From Phoronis australis (lineage: Eukaryota; Phoronida; Phoronidae), in the NCBI GenBank assembly GCA_002633005.1, contig NMRA01000024.1, positions 1,269,903 to 1,333,902 of the forward strand: a stretch of DNA of 64,000 bases, in the 5' to 3' direction. Positions within the stretch are counted from its first letter, which is position 1; every line of letters begins with the position of its first letter. Positions 33,451 through 47,800 of this stretch are shown in pieces. The notes under the pieces are model-generated. The model saw only the letters and a program-made list of their open reading frames with translations, was not told the origin of the DNA and ran no database searches. The position numbers and the translations under genes were made by a program.

Positions 33451-34297
33451 TTTGGCCATGTAAATGTATATTAACCCCACTGAGTGTGATATCAGCATAC
33501 CGTATAGCCTGCAGTTAGGCTCATGTGCCTAATTGCAGGACCGCGCCTAATTCCAGGACTTAGGCGGATGTGCCTATGTGCGGGACATTTGAGTAGAACT
33601 TGCGTTATGGCCCTCCGGACATAGGCGCACATCGACGAGAATACTATCAAACTTGTATTTGTTGTGTACAGAGTGCTTCCACTGCCAGAGGATGAACGGC
33701 ATCACGCTCGACTCGATGACTTCCTGCTCGGGAGAAGGCACCAATATAACTCAATGATTACGAAGTAACCGACTTGGACTGGGACTCCGAATCCACGCCG
33801 ATCACTTTGTCTTCGGACGCAGACAGCAAGTCACGGTAGATTCGGATTAGTCGTGAAAGCCGATGTCACGGTAGTCGAAAGTCAGGTTGAGCAATCACGT
33901 CTCAATTGGAGTTAAAACGTAGCAGTTAAGTTTATTTTTTCGACGGGGAGATGAACCAAGTGTTCTTTTATGCGTAAGTCGTTCTTGAAAACATAGCTTG
34001 TAATGAAAACTTTTAAATAAAAAATGTATTTTTAAAACTTTTAAAACAGCAACAGTTTAACAGGAACAATTTTAAGAAACTGATCCTGTACTCACCCAGT
34101 GTCACTAACGCCACACGCTGTATGAAATAATATACATTTAGTGTATTCTTTAAAACCGTTCTGGGTGAGCCAGCAATGGGAGCACCGCCTGCGCCTCTTT
34201 GCGGAACTTAGGCGCACGCGCCTATATGCAGGACATTTAAGGAAAAAATCGAGAATAAAACGCAGTGATCCGCATACAGGTGCATGCAAAAGGGAAG
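33451..34297. other. Insertion-like segment between satellite units
   Basis: One orphan satellite-like unit (GAGTGTGATATCA, about 33481-33493) precedes about 800 bp of different sequence. Near its two ends this sequence has related motifs: TAGGCTCATGTGCCTAATTG and TTAGGCGCACGCGCCTATAT, the latter followed by GCAGGACATTT. A short codon-like stretch (about 33665-33835) encodes acidic residues (EVTDLDWDSESTPITLSSDA) across a frameshift, possibly a transposon gene fragment. No family was recognised. Confidence 0.4.
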
Positions 34298-34885
34298 CTA
34301 TTTCCGAGGTGTGATATCAATATAGTCATTTTCGAAGTTTGATATCAATATAGTTATTTCCCACAAGTGCGACATCACTAATTATTTTCAAGGAGTGCAA
34401 CATCACTATAGGTACTTCCGCCGAGTGTCATATCAATATAGTTATTTCCAACAAGTGTTATATCAATATAGTTATTTCGGCTGAGTGTGATGTCAATATA
34501 GTTATTTCTGCTGAGTGCAATATCACTATAGTTATTTCCAACATGTGTGACATCAATATAGTTATTTCCGCCGAGTGTGATGTCACTATAGTTATTTCTT
34601 CTGAGTGCGATATCACTATATTATTAGTTATTTCCAACAAGTGGGATATCACTATAGTTGTTTTCTCTGAGTGGATATCACTATAGTTACTTCCATTGAG
34701 TGTGATGTCACTATAGTTATTTCCAACAAGTGTGATATCAATACAGTTACTTCCGCTGAGTGCGATGTCAATATAGTTATTTCCCACCAGTGTTACATAA
34801 ATATAGTTACCTCTGCTGAGTGTAACATCAGTATATAGTTCTTTCCACGAGTATGGTATCAATATAGTTTATTTCCACTGTCAAG
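34298..34885. repeat. 30-bp satellite array with 90-bp higher-order repeat
   Basis: About 19 copies of a 30-bp unit, consensus GTGATATCAATATAGTTATTTC plus a variable 8-base part. The variable part alternates as AACAAG then two CTGAG/CCGAG types. The AACAAG form comes back every third unit from the third to the fifteenth copy, giving a 90-bp higher-order period. The array stays open on the minus strand (134 codons) only because 30 is a multiple of three. Confidence 0.92.
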
Positions 34886-35662
34886 TATCCAAGAGACAAT
34901 GAGATAAACCTCATAGACTGAACCAATAACACAGAACGAGCCAACTGCAAACATGACTACAGTTGTGTGTCAGTAGCTCAACGCTACTGCTTGAAGAACA
35001 AAACCAGTGCAGCATCTAACATAGTTAGTTTCTTTAAGCCATACAACTAACCATACTTTATGTCGTCTACCTCATTTTCGTCTGCTCCCAAAGATACCGT
35101 ACTACTAACTGCACCAAGGCAATGAAGAATAACAATCCTTACTATTTACTTGAAATGGTGTTAAAAAGCAGTAAAAATTTAAATTTTCAATTTATTCACA
35201 AGTTTAATTGCCTTTTATCCAAACAACTACTCATACAGGGACATAAATGCTTGTTAACACCAGAAGAAAGAAAACGGTTCCGCGATAATTTCATTTTACT
35301 GCTAAGACTGCTATTTACAGTACAATATATTAAATTCTTGAACATAAGACTACACTGCCATGCAATATTGACCACAATGCTTGTAGTCGATGAATACAAC
35401 CTTAATTGGCTTTGTTCAATGACACCTTATTCTCCACTGACTTTCACTAAATTCTCACACAGTTAGCTGAGCACATCAGTTCTCCATGTATAAAATTCAA
35501 ATTAACCACGTGGACCAGCTGATAATCACTCTAATTAATCGTCATTATAAATAAAGTATTCCCACTACAACGGTGCCGCACAAATCTCGACTAATCCCAC
35601 AGTATACAGCGTCAGGTCCGTACATGAGCTGGGTCCGACTTGCGTGAGCACGTGATACGGTC
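34886..35662 (-). other. SEC24 3' UTR and downstream region
   Basis: This follows the SEC24 stop codon on the minus strand. A minus-strand AATAAA (TTTATT at 35191-35196) is a possible poly(A) signal about 470 nt after the stop. No other gene is seen. Confidence 0.4.
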
Positions 35663-35803
35663 TTAACTCAACAGGTTGCGTATCTCTTTGTGAATGTGGC
35701 ACAGGAAGTCTACGTAAGAAGCTGTACCGTTCATACCCTTGTCCTCGACCAGGAAGTGATTAAACCATGGCTCCAGCTTATCACGCTGTCGAACAATCGT
35801 CAG
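35663..35803 (-). CDS. SEC24C: SEC24 exon 20 (last)
   Basis: It encodes [20 protein letters not shown] then the [18 protein letters not shown] ending and a TGA stop. Acceptor TTGTCTTTACAG. Confidence 0.95.
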   Translation of the reverse strand: MTIVRQRDKLEPWFNHFLVEDKGMNGTASYVDFLCHIHKEIRNLLS

Positions 35804-38800
35804 CTGTAAAGACAATAAATTGGTCTGAACACTGTAACAGCTCAACTGAGAATGAGATGAAAACTATTCAGGTTGTTTACTTATTGAGCAACCTTAAACC
35901 AAGGGAACAATGCACGTTGCAAAATGCTGTATGGTACAAAACATACACGATGTTCGAGAATTAAGAACAATCCTTCCACTGTGTAGCATTATATGTTAAA
36001 TTCAAAAACTATACAGAAATAATTGAGCTTAACGAAGCCTTATGTCTACAGCAATGGATTCAATAATACAGCCAAGCAACAACAAGCATAGAATGGCAAT
36101 ACTAGAGTGAAATTAGTTAGCACACTCGTTCAAAATTCAAACGTTCCATCACAGGATGGTTCTTCGATAGAACTATTCTAACCCGAGATTGCGTGTGAAA
36201 CCCAGACTCATAACCAGTATGTTTTGGTACACACATGCATTTCGCTGCAGTTGAGTCTGATAAAGTTGAGTTTGCAAAGTTGAGTTAACAATGTCTCTTT
36301 TATTTTTCCATGACAGTACTATGACCACAGTGGAGCTCATAGATGGCTTCATGGTATGTAAAATCAAAAAATTTGTGACCAAATCAGAAAGCTGTAACAT
36401 GAAATCCAAGCTATTCACTGGACAGAGATTTTGAAGAACACCGATTATACAAACATGGATCGATCCCCAGGGCAATCTCAGGTCATAAGGGCCGAGTGAG
36501 ATCAATGTTGCAGGAAGTCATGAGCAATACAACCTTCCTAAGGTCTGCATACTCTGACGTGCCACAGGGAGAGATCTATATGTTTCATTACACAATGATC
36601 CTTCCTCCCACTAATATCTTCATCTGACAGATGGGTATGTTTCTCCCGCTTTGACGTACCACCGTTTGTTTGTAAACTTTATTTACATGGTCAAGGGTTT
36701 ATGATTTCTGCGGTGTGTAACTGGTCATAACTCAAATAGTGACAGCTGAGCCCCAGTCCCCAGATGCTTGATTGAACAGTGATACCACATGGAAAGCCTG
36801 ACAAGATCACTTCATAACAGAAGTCAGCGTGCTGGGCCAGAGGACATAAGTATCAGTAGTTACATAATAAAACCCAGCAAGTACCTTCATATGTTTCTGC
36901 CGTTGACTACGAACAGATTTTACGATTTCGCGAACTCGTTTCGACAAGGGAGTTTGCAGATCTAGCAGGCGGGTCTGAAAAAATAACATTAGGCAAGTCT
37001 AAGCACTTGATTGCTACCTTAAAATATAATACATAAAAAATAACATCTCCTCTCAACATAAGGCATAGCTCCTGCCGTGAACATGAATGACGGCACGTGA
37101 CCAAATTTGAAAATTAATATTGTTATGCCCAATATGTCCTCTTTGCTTATCCTAAAAAAGCTTAATGACTTAACTGTTGCTTCTGAAGAATGAGCACAAT
37201 GTAAGTTGAGTTTGTCAGTGAAACAAGATAACTTGAGTGACAAAGCAGCATATCTCAAAATAACCTATGTGCTACAGACTACGAATTCGTCACAATAAGT
37301 TATACGAACAGTACTTAAGATTAAATCTCAGGGCTGTTCCAGTAAAATCCGTGTGGGAGGGGGGGGACGGCAGTAGAAATAAAAATTCATGGGTGGTGGT
37401 CTTCAGAAAAAAACTCAAATTATGGGTGGTCGTTCCTGTAAGAAGTGATGCATTAAAAATGGGTGGTATTTTTTGACCTGTTAATGTCGATAGGTTGATT
37501 ACTTCAGCCCTAAAAACTCAAAAATAAATGCAATTGTCCTAACTTATCCAAATACAAAAAAGCCCATATTGCCAGTGAACAGAGTGCAATATGTTCACTA
37601 AGCCATTAATCAAGTCATGGGCAACTCGATTTGAGCCAACTGTTTGTCTGCAGTCCTATTGAATTGAAAAGTTATGCAACACTGAACTGGTGTTAACACA
37701 TATAAGAAAATTGATGATTTTTAAATAAAAAGTATGAGGAGTAAGATAAACAAGTTCCAATATTCACTTGACATAGAAGTATAGAAGAGTTCGTGGAGAC
37801 AGTTTGAGATTCATAGATCCTTATAAATGAAAAAATGTTCATTGAAATTATAGACACATGGTGAACAGAGACACCTGGTGGCTGCCAAAAGTATTGCTCA
37901 CAGGCTACTTTAGTTTTTGACAATATTGGACAAGACAACTAGTTCTTGTCTGTCAGTCATCTAAGTTCTTAACAGGTCCTCCTGGAGGCAATTTGTTTGC
38001 AAGTGTTGGATTTTATATTTTAACCTATTAAAAATAATTAAAAAATTATGGGTCATGGGTTGGAGAAATAAATGAAAAATACGGGCGGTGGGTATGAAAT
38101 AAAAGTGCCTTCCCCCCCCTCCCATACAGATTTTGCTGGAACAGCCCTCACCACTTTAGGAAACAATATGGTGGAAAAAGAGAATTCCATTTCTTCATTT
38201 TTTTCACAGAAGATGAGTAACATCGAATAAATGCTTTAATCAGACAATGTTATAAGAAATTGTTGGCACTTACAGCAGAGCCTTTGAAAATTCAAAAAAA
38301 AAACAAATTTTAAAAATCTTTTTTGTCCGAACCTGGCAAGATATCACTGTTGTGGATCATTCTCTATGAAAATGCTTTCTTAAAATCGTCAATACACAAT
38401 ATATGTAGTGTATACATAGCCTACCTTGTCAATATCAATCTGTGCTGCCGACTGAACACCAAACACATTCTGTACCCACTCTGGGTCCACGTTCAGGCCA
38501 ATTCGAACAAACATGGAGATGCCGTTTTCTGCAAAAACAACACGGTCAGCATCAGGCCTACATTCTGGGAGCACTACACATGATCACGAAACTGAATCAG
38601 ATGTCAACTCCTTAATTTATGTAGAGCAGTCGTTCTCTATGTTACTTTGTTAACTCTCCCTAGTGTGTGGTGGGGGTTCTGTGAGGTAAGTGACCCGAGT
38701 AAGCATGTGAACTGAAGAAACCAGTTGTTCGTAACGTGGAGAGCATGTAATGTCATACTAGCAGTTTCCATGTAAATCATCATGATATGCAGAATATTCC

Positions 38801-41800
38801 ATTAAGCACATTTCAACTGGGCGGCTATCATAACTATTCTTATAAGCTGATTACATAAGTGGAATGGGGCAAGGCGATAGCGGAGTTCTACAGAAGTTTA
38901 CTGTATAAATAAAGATGAGAGCCGGTATGAGATTTGAACGGCATATCACGTTCCCACTGATGAGTCATTATCATGAGATACAACTTGAAGTTTAACCAAG
39001 GAGTGTTACAACTAGACTCCTTGGTTTAACCATGAGGTACAAATAAATGATTCCAGGCAATTTTGTTTGACAAATTATGGTGCGTTATAACAACAGCTGA
39101 AGTCTCACTGTTACACTACAAGCACTGACAAGCATAGCACCTATCAGATAATGCTGTATCACACATCTGATATAATGCTATATCACATATCAGATATAAT
39201 CCTTCCTAGTGCATTCTGGGCTTAACTCTATTTATTGTATATTGTACATTTTGTGATAAATATTAAAAAAACAAGGACATCAAATAATGCAAATGGAAAA
39301 AAGAAACACGACTCACCTAGTAAGAACACCCCATTGTCTTGGAGCCGTTCTACTGAGCAGCGTATTGCACTGGGCATCGATGTTTCTTCTGGATTTACCT
39401 CATGCTGGAAACGAGATGGATACGAGTTGAAAATGAGCTAAAATATCGAGTTCAAACCACCAGAGCTCGACATGTTCTCCGAGAACTGGTTTGACGTGTC
39501 CTGATAACGAGCACACCAGTTAGGCCGAGACAAGTTTGGTTCAACTGGGTCGAGCCAGACAAACAATGAAACACGTTTAAACTCACAAGAGTTTAAATCC
39601 CGTGTTAACAATATGAGCTTCAATGCACAGATTACAAGGCTTTATATGTGTATACAAAACCCCACTTTGTGGACGTGAACTTTTGAGGACGTACAAGTAA
39701 GGTGTACCCAGGTTGTATAAGGTGTTTCCAGCAGATGCAGAAGCAGCAAGATGAGAGGTCAATCATAGAAAGTATTAAGTACAAATAATAATACAATTTG
39801 TACACTTCAACTTGGAATGACCAATGACAAAAAAAGCGGAAACTTTGTAACTTTTACGGCCAAAATCATGCCCGATAACCAGCCTTGAAATGGTCAATGT
39901 GAACCTTTCCCCGAGAAAAATCGGGAGGACTAAAAAAAAAAAAAAACGTTACCACCATCAGTAGCATGCGTCTGCGTCCTTTTAGCTCGCCCGTCCACTC
40001 CCAACCCACACAATTTTGGCTGCACAGCGGTAGTATTTGTCGCCGCGCTTAACAATAACACGAGACGCCATTGAAAATCCCACCACGCTGTCCCAGATGC
40101 CCCGGCAATGTTGACAATTTACGTTCCTCCGAAACATAAAGAGCAACTTCCGCTTTTCGAGGTGAACGTCGTCTGCAACGCCGCGGTAAGAAAGGAATTT
40201 GCCGCGGAAATTTTACATCAAATCTGATTTTTTACGCGGAAATATTATAAAAAAAGCGGAAAGCACATTTGAAAAAAGCGGAAATCCGCGTTTCCGCGGA
40301 AAATTCCAAGCCCTGACACTTACCTAAATTAAATCAAGAACACCTGCTGCCTGTGTTGTCAAGGACAGAATAGTACAGAGATTGTCTAGCCACCCACAAC
40401 TGGTGTTAACAAGAGCATTGTAATTATATACAAGGATATGCAGAAAGGGTCTTGACACTTACGATTGGCATCAACCTGGGGTAGAAAAAGACATTTGTGG
40501 CCCTCACGTTCATGCCGTTCACCAGGAAAGCTAGATAACTACGGTCGTCCGTGGAGATCTCTGAACCTGCAAACATAGGAAAATCCTAGTAATGTCTCCC
40601 GCCAGACAGACACGGCAATGTGGATAACACGTGTATCAGAAACGTTGGCCAGTGCTGACGTAGTGTTAAGTGGTGGGTGCAAATTTCACTTAACTGCGGT
40701 CTGAAACTTCAGTGATCCCAAGGAAGAAGTAGTCTTGCACGGTCACACCAATGACCGCCCCTTCATCTGGTAAGAGTTCCATTAGGTGACCTTAATTGTC
40801 TACATTTATACTTAACACTTGATATTCACCATGTCATTCCAAGAAGGGGGGCTGCAAGGTCATGTTGTACTCAACACCATGAGAACAGAAAGCTTTTTAC
40901 CTACATGAGGACCCTAGTTTTCGATAACAGTACAGTGGGTCTACCTCAATAGTGTGTATTTACAAAAGTCGAGCCCTTGTTTTTAGTGGTGCCACCTTGT
41001 TACTTTTGATCTTTGATTTGTGAGCTTAATTCACACAAGTGAACTGAAATGCCTAACGGTAACGCGAACCACAGAGCACGGTTGAAACCTTATCCACAAA
41101 CAATCCATGAGGTGTATTATGCAAATATGGTCAATTTTTCTCTCGAGCACGTTTTTTGCCAGACCTCCCTTACTTACCTGAACACCACGATTTCACTTCT
41201 AAGCAACACAGCCAGTAAGGACAAGTAACGTTGATGTAATTTGTTAAAAGTAGGCTTGTACTCATCAGAGTAAAAATGACAGACACAGCAGTAATAGCAG
41301 ACTGAGCTCTGCTTGCCAGGGCACTGTGATCTCAGAACTGGCAGAGGAGCATTAATGTAGCTTAGAGTAACAGGAAAGTTTTTGTTAAGAACACTGACAT
41401 GGAACGTTTATTCGATATTGCAGATTCCTGGACACTGTTGACACTGAAGAGTTGACAGCAAATGTCATCCTTAACAAAACTGTGAGACGTCCAGCCGTTA
41501 AAGAAGACGAAACGTATAAAAAGTCAAGTCATATGGCGACAGGATAGCTGGACAGCCCATAAACGCCTGCTCTAGGACGCACAAGCGCCAGTTAGTAAGT
41601 AAAAAGATGAAGGTTACTAACCGCCTTGCAGCGCGTCACTCTTGATAACGCAGTTGATGTAGACAGGCAGCAGCTTCATACACTCGGGCAGGATCAGCTG
41701 TCCGGCCGACGACGGGCTGGCGCAGTTCTTGCGGTAGCAGGCCAGGATGTTGGCACATTGCATCATCAACTGCTCGCGCACCTCCTTGGGCGTCTTCTGC

Positions 41801-44800
41801 AGGGTTAGTCGCAGTGCTGCAACACACCAACACAGTTCAGTTGCCAGGGAAATTAACATAGAAGTTTGAGGGCTTGGGAGGTACCTCTTACTAAAGGAAA
41901 TGGCGGGGACGTGGGGCCAACTCCTGTAGACATTTTGTCTTAGCAGGTATAGCATCAGATGGCTATTTGCTCTTTCAGGTACTGTCAGTGAAGTTGTTTC
42001 AAGTACTCCATTTCCAGGATGCCCAAGCATTGCATTTATCTGTATTTTGAAGGAGCAGCAACATTCCCTATCTATTATTTAGGAGGCATTGGCTCTATCC
42101 AGCTTGAACTTTGAAATTTATCACATTCTGTATGTCATGTACATCGTTGTCCGTATCTATACACCTAGCCTACTTCCTCATCGTCCAAACTACCCAATGA
42201 GAAAAAAAAACATCAAAATCACTGCCAAAAAGTAGATTTGTTGCTGCTTCAAAAACCAATATTTCTGCTTGTTGACATGGTCACCAACGCTAAAAACTTC
42301 CATGAAAAGATCGATATTTCACTTTGATGAATCATTCGCACACAGTAGTTGTGGGTGCAGAAATATTGGAATGTCTTCATAGAAGTGTCATCTATAGATA
42401 TTTGGCAATATGACTTGTCTATCCAGATTTCAGGACTTTTACGGACACCACGTTCACAGTGGAGCAATTGACAGGGCTATAAAAAACATTCTCTTTACTC
42501 TAATTATACACTACTAAGCCAAAAAATCTTTATATATAAATTAACAACTATGATACATAACGCTAAAGAAATGATGTCCGAAATTCTTAAAGGAATAGAG
42601 GCACAGTGCAGCAGTACTCAACTTCCCTACACTACAAAAAAGAACGGAACGACTGAACAAAAAACGAAATAAAACCACACCAGATTTTGCAGTGAAATTG
42701 ATGAATGTGTCGAGCTCACACGACCTGAACAGGTCAGCCATCTGCGTGCAACAGTTGAGCGCCAGGTTGTGAATGCGCAGCCGACGCTGGCCTGTGATAC
42801 TGGTGTACAGCAGCGCCACCTGTACAAGGGCGCCTTCTGGCTCATTCATCTTGTCATCATGCTTTATCTCTACGCTGATCGACTGGTCACAGTCCATGGC
42901 TGCCAGCTCCACGTCGGTGGTGTTGGCCATGTAAAAGTTGCCGAAGAAGTCAACAGGCCTTATACCTGGATAACGCAGAAGAGAAGGTAAACAAGATTAT
43001 TAATGGCTCAAATTTATAAAAGCGGTGATCAAAAAAGTAACTAAGTCTTTATCTATACAAGAATAAGTCTTTATCTATACAAAAATAAATGCATTGTTAA
43101 CTAATTTGGTAAATTTATTGTGGGCACAGAGCATGAAGGGATACACACATGTTTAACAGGACTGTTGCACAATACATGTTCATTCTCCAAATCTGATTCG
43201 TTTGTTTGCCATTTCTAGGCATACAGAGCATGTGACGGCTCACATGCCTACTTTCGCAACAAGGTGTCATCATACAGTAAATTTGTGAACAGAGTCTGAT
43301 CCACCGGAACAGAATTTGAACTCATGGTGTTGTACTAAGTGTGGGTACATTTTGGGACACCGCTTAGACAATTGAAGAGAATTTTAACAAACAGGCTAAT
43401 CCTTATATACCTGTGCTGGTTCGTATCCTCAAGATGGCGTCAAACGCTATTGGCTTCATCACATTCTGCTTAAGGTCCTCCATGAACCGATCACCATCCA
43501 GGTCAGCCTGTGTCGGAGTGGAACAGAAATTACCCAAGATTCCCGATACTGAGAAACGACAATTTTGCTAAAAATCACAGAACTAGACACCATTTAATAC
43601 AGATGTTTCTTCTAGTTTAAAGCAAGTCTTGCCAAACCTTTTGTGGATCATTCAATAAAATTGTGAAATAAGAGGCCAAAAACACAGACATGGACATTAT
43701 CTTGTAACAAAACTTGTTCATACATAATTTTTTTGTTTTGCACAACACGTGTAGTGATTGCGGTATAACTGGCAATCTGACACAGTATTCAGACCATCAC
43801 CTCGGAACCCACCATGAGACGGCCACCATTATTTCACCATGAGACGGCCACTATTCCACTATGAGACGGCCCCTATTTCACCATGAGACAGCCACTATTT
43901 TACTATCAGACGGCCATCACTATTTCACCATACCTGGAAGTAGCTGTACTTGTACATGTTGCCGCTGGTGAGGCGACACACCTCGCCGAGTGTGGCGACA
44001 TCTGTGTAGGAGTTGGGAAACAGGAAGAGGTCGACACAGCAGCCGGCTGCCACGCAGTCCTCGCCGAGCTTGGTGTAGAAGTTGTTCTGCGGTGTCAGGA
44101 GTGTCTGCAGAGACATAGAGAGCCAGTGTCCTTAATGGAGTTCATTCAGTTAACAGTAGCTGAAATTGTGCCTACCATTTCATAAGCGTTGCAAGGTATT
44201 CACACAATGGGTATGATAAAACAATACTTCAGAAACACAAGCCAGAGGGCTAGGATTCCGCCTGATATGAATGTACGGGGAAGTGAACAAGTTTCCAGTT
44301 CAACAACAGTACAGTGCCTTCTTTAGGAACAGCCCACAGACAAGGAAGACAAAACTTATTAAGTGTATACGAACAGTGCATGCTGACGACAATCATACGG
44401 CACAAAAACCCAGTTCCAGAATCTATAGGGTGCAAGAGTTCATTTTAGACAAATAATAAATACTGCAACAACAGTATTTACTTCTCACATAGACAATATC
44501 TTACCATGGACCACTATTGTTTCTTTAGACACGGACTGGGTTTTTGGACTCTAAGCAAGACTACATCTGCCACATTACAATTATAATATAGCAGTGTTCT
44601 CCACAACATAAAGTTTAAACTCGACTGGAATTATAACATCCCTGTACATAGTTTTCAGAAGTCCATGTCCATACTGTGGGCAGTTTGTGTGTTAAAGCCT
44701 GGAATAATTGAGTAAACTGGCATCAAATGTCCAAAATATCCTAAATGAATAATCTCCCAACTCATTGCATAGGTTTTCAAACTTGACACAAGAAAGCAAA

Positions 44801-47800
44801 GCTCGTCGTGGCAAAATTTGAACTCCAGGCAGTGACGAATCAAAAAAGGTTGTAAAGAACACTACAGAGTAGTATATTTGAACAGTGTACATTGGAGGTC
44901 TTGCTACCTGACTCAAGAACTTACCTTTTCCTTCTCAGTGCCCAGCAGCTTGCGATCGTCCCTGTTTTTGATCTTGCCAGGCGCCTCTGCTATGGGTAGA
45001 GTGCTGTGGAAGACCATCAATTTACCGGCGCAGTCAGCCGCCTTCAAAGCCTCCAGGCCAGCTTGCACGACAGGTCCAAACACGGTCTCCGTCTCCCGTG
45101 TACCCGCGAACATCTGGGGAATCTGGGTCAACAGACTGCAACAAAGGACGGGGGTGTAGTAATTACTAAACTAGTCTCTTTTCGCCACATAAAGTTTTAC
45201 GAGGTGCTGTTTTATAACAGAGAAATGTATTCTTAAGGTTAAATATAACCTCATCGCTGTGTGTATGTTTCGCCGTAGATTTTAAACCAGTAAAAGCATA
45301 CATTTTCTGAAAGTGGAAAGCCTGCAGAAGTTGATTTTTGACTGTTGTTAATCGGGTCATGTGACATCGACAAATGTCTTTCTTTTGATAAAATATAGAA
45401 AAGAAGAATAACAAAGCAATCGTATCAATAATGTGACCAAATTTCATGTGATATGAATGTTCAAAATGGTATCTCAATAACGCTCCTGTTTTCTAAATTA
45501 TTGTTTCATTTTTCATGCAAAACATAAAAGTCCTGTTTTATGATAGTCCCTCGTGCAACAGTGGAGCACTTTACAAACCATTCCTAACAGCGCGTAAATC
45601 ATAGTATCTGAAAATTTCATGTGCATCCAACCAGTCATTTCTGAGATGTGATGTTCCAAAGTTGGCCAAATTTGAACATTTTTACTGGGTCCTACATAGT
45701 GCCAATCTGTAATTTGGCAAGGTAGAAATATAATAAAACATAAGTTGGGACATGCTAAACTCAGACTAAGTTAAGCAGGACACTTGTTCTACTAGTTGGA
45801 TCCAACTAATACAATTTTAACCGTATGTAAAAGAAAACGAACCATAAAACATAAAAATAAGGCTAGGCCACCCACTGAAAGTTTCAACCAAAAACGTCCA
45901 GAAGCATACATCTCAAAGACAAGAACATGTTTTACGACAGTTCATGAAGTGTATGTATAGCGAGAAACAAAACAAAACTGACTAAATGCTGCGGAGACGT
46001 TCCTTAACATTTTACACCTGTCTACCCTACCTGTCGATGACGGCCTCTGACTCGGACAGCTTGGCCAAGAATCCATCCAACAGAGGCATGAACATGTCTT
46101 GTACGTCAGAGACAACTAGCATTTGGGGCTGGGCTAAAGCACTCTGCAACAGTATAGTTAGAAAACACTGAAGAGCAGTCATTCAAGTAAAGTTAGGGTA
46201 TAAACGTAGACTTGCTCAGCAACAGCTTGTTTACTTAAAACCACAACAAACCATGCTCTGCCAGGGCTCAGGACTCAAAATCGAAGTAAAGATTATTCTT
46301 GGGATTCCCTATTCTGCTTTTTATGCGTACTCAAGATGAGTGTCTCTCATTCTATGCTAGAATACATAATGGCTTAAGTGAACAACTTTATAATCCTAAT
46401 TTGCACTTGATGACTTCAGCATTGAGGCTGAAAGTTCGAGTCTAGAACTTAAGTTTTCACTCAGTGACACGCTTGTAGCCCAAATGTATGGGTCATCAAG
46501 TGCAAAATTGGTCTAGAAACCATAAAAATACTTGAGCGCTGACTAACAGCCACGTATCTTGCGATAGCACAAAAGTAGAATGGAAAGTACCAAAAACATT
46601 TTTGAGCTCGATTTTGAGTCTACGGATCAGACCACGAACCCTGGTGTCTGACACGACTTCCGTCACAGGCACATTTGGTCTTCAGAGCAACAACCTTGGC
46701 TTTTTAATTTTTACTCAAATTGCAAGTGGTTGCAAAAAATGCCTAGAATTCCCCCGACAGTTACACTTCTTCGGCAGCTGAAAATAAGCCACTATTTCAA
46801 GTCAACTGCAGGAGCCAGGGCAATGACAAAAAAGGCAAATTTTCCAGCTAATGTAAGTAGTAAATAGGCTTGTGTGATAGAAATACTTGTTGTGTTGTAA
46901 AATTTAACTGAAATAAAGTCGTTTTTGCACGGATAAAGCCAAAATAATGATAAAAGAGACAAAATAAGAAAATGGAAATCAAATAACAGGAAATCGAAAC
47001 CAAAAAAAAGGAAATCCTCTTAAATGAGGAAAATTCCAAGCCCTGAAGAGCCATGTCTGAAGCACTGATAAAATTCTGGTTCTCCTTAAACCTAGAAATT
47101 TCTTCTAATCTGGGCAAAGAAAAATATAAGTCTTAGAATAGTTTTGTAATGGGAAGGGGCCCAGATTGAAACATTTTTGCACAAAGTTTGCACCTAGACA
47201 AGCACACATTTCCCAATATATACTCCAAAGTCACTCACATTGATATTGTAAAAGTGAAGCACATTACTGTAGGTGACAAATCCTACACGTATTTCCGACT
47301 CATCCATATTCGCTTCTCTGCAAGAGCAATAGTATTTGAGTAGTACAACATCAAACAACTGAGAACTATTGCTGACAACATGTTGTACTTACATACATTT
47401 CAGCAACTACAACATTCACTGGTTTCAGTGAATAATAGTATGACAAACTACTCGTTGGAAGTTTTAATTCAATTAGCAATCTGTTCTTCCCTACCCCAGC
47501 ACCTATTAGCAAATTACAAGCCTTAGGTAAGAACATGTCATGGTAATATGAAGGATCTTATTTTAAAAGTGTTGTCAATATCAAACATCAGCGGAAAAGT
47601 GGTTAAGATCGGTACTCCCTTTACAGATTGGAAAATCAATTCAGTACTCTAGTGTACAGCAGGAGCACTCTGTAGACACTGGTGGCTATACCCAAAAACA
47701 TGGCAAACAGGACCTCAAATTTCAATGTCTCGACTCGTTAAACAATACGCAAAGAGAACATATCTTGTCGGAGACTCACACCTACCACAGGATTGTTTCC

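Noticed and set aside
34458-34862. 134-codon minus-strand open frame with repeated residues
   Set aside because: It is only the 30-bp satellite read in a frame that happens to lack stops.
34298-34885. CRISPR-like array
   Set aside because: The whole 30-bp unit is repeated with no unique spacers, and the genome is eukaryotic.
38930-39000. tRNA-like B box near GAGATTTGAAC
   Set aside because: No matching A box at the right spacing and no stem pairing.
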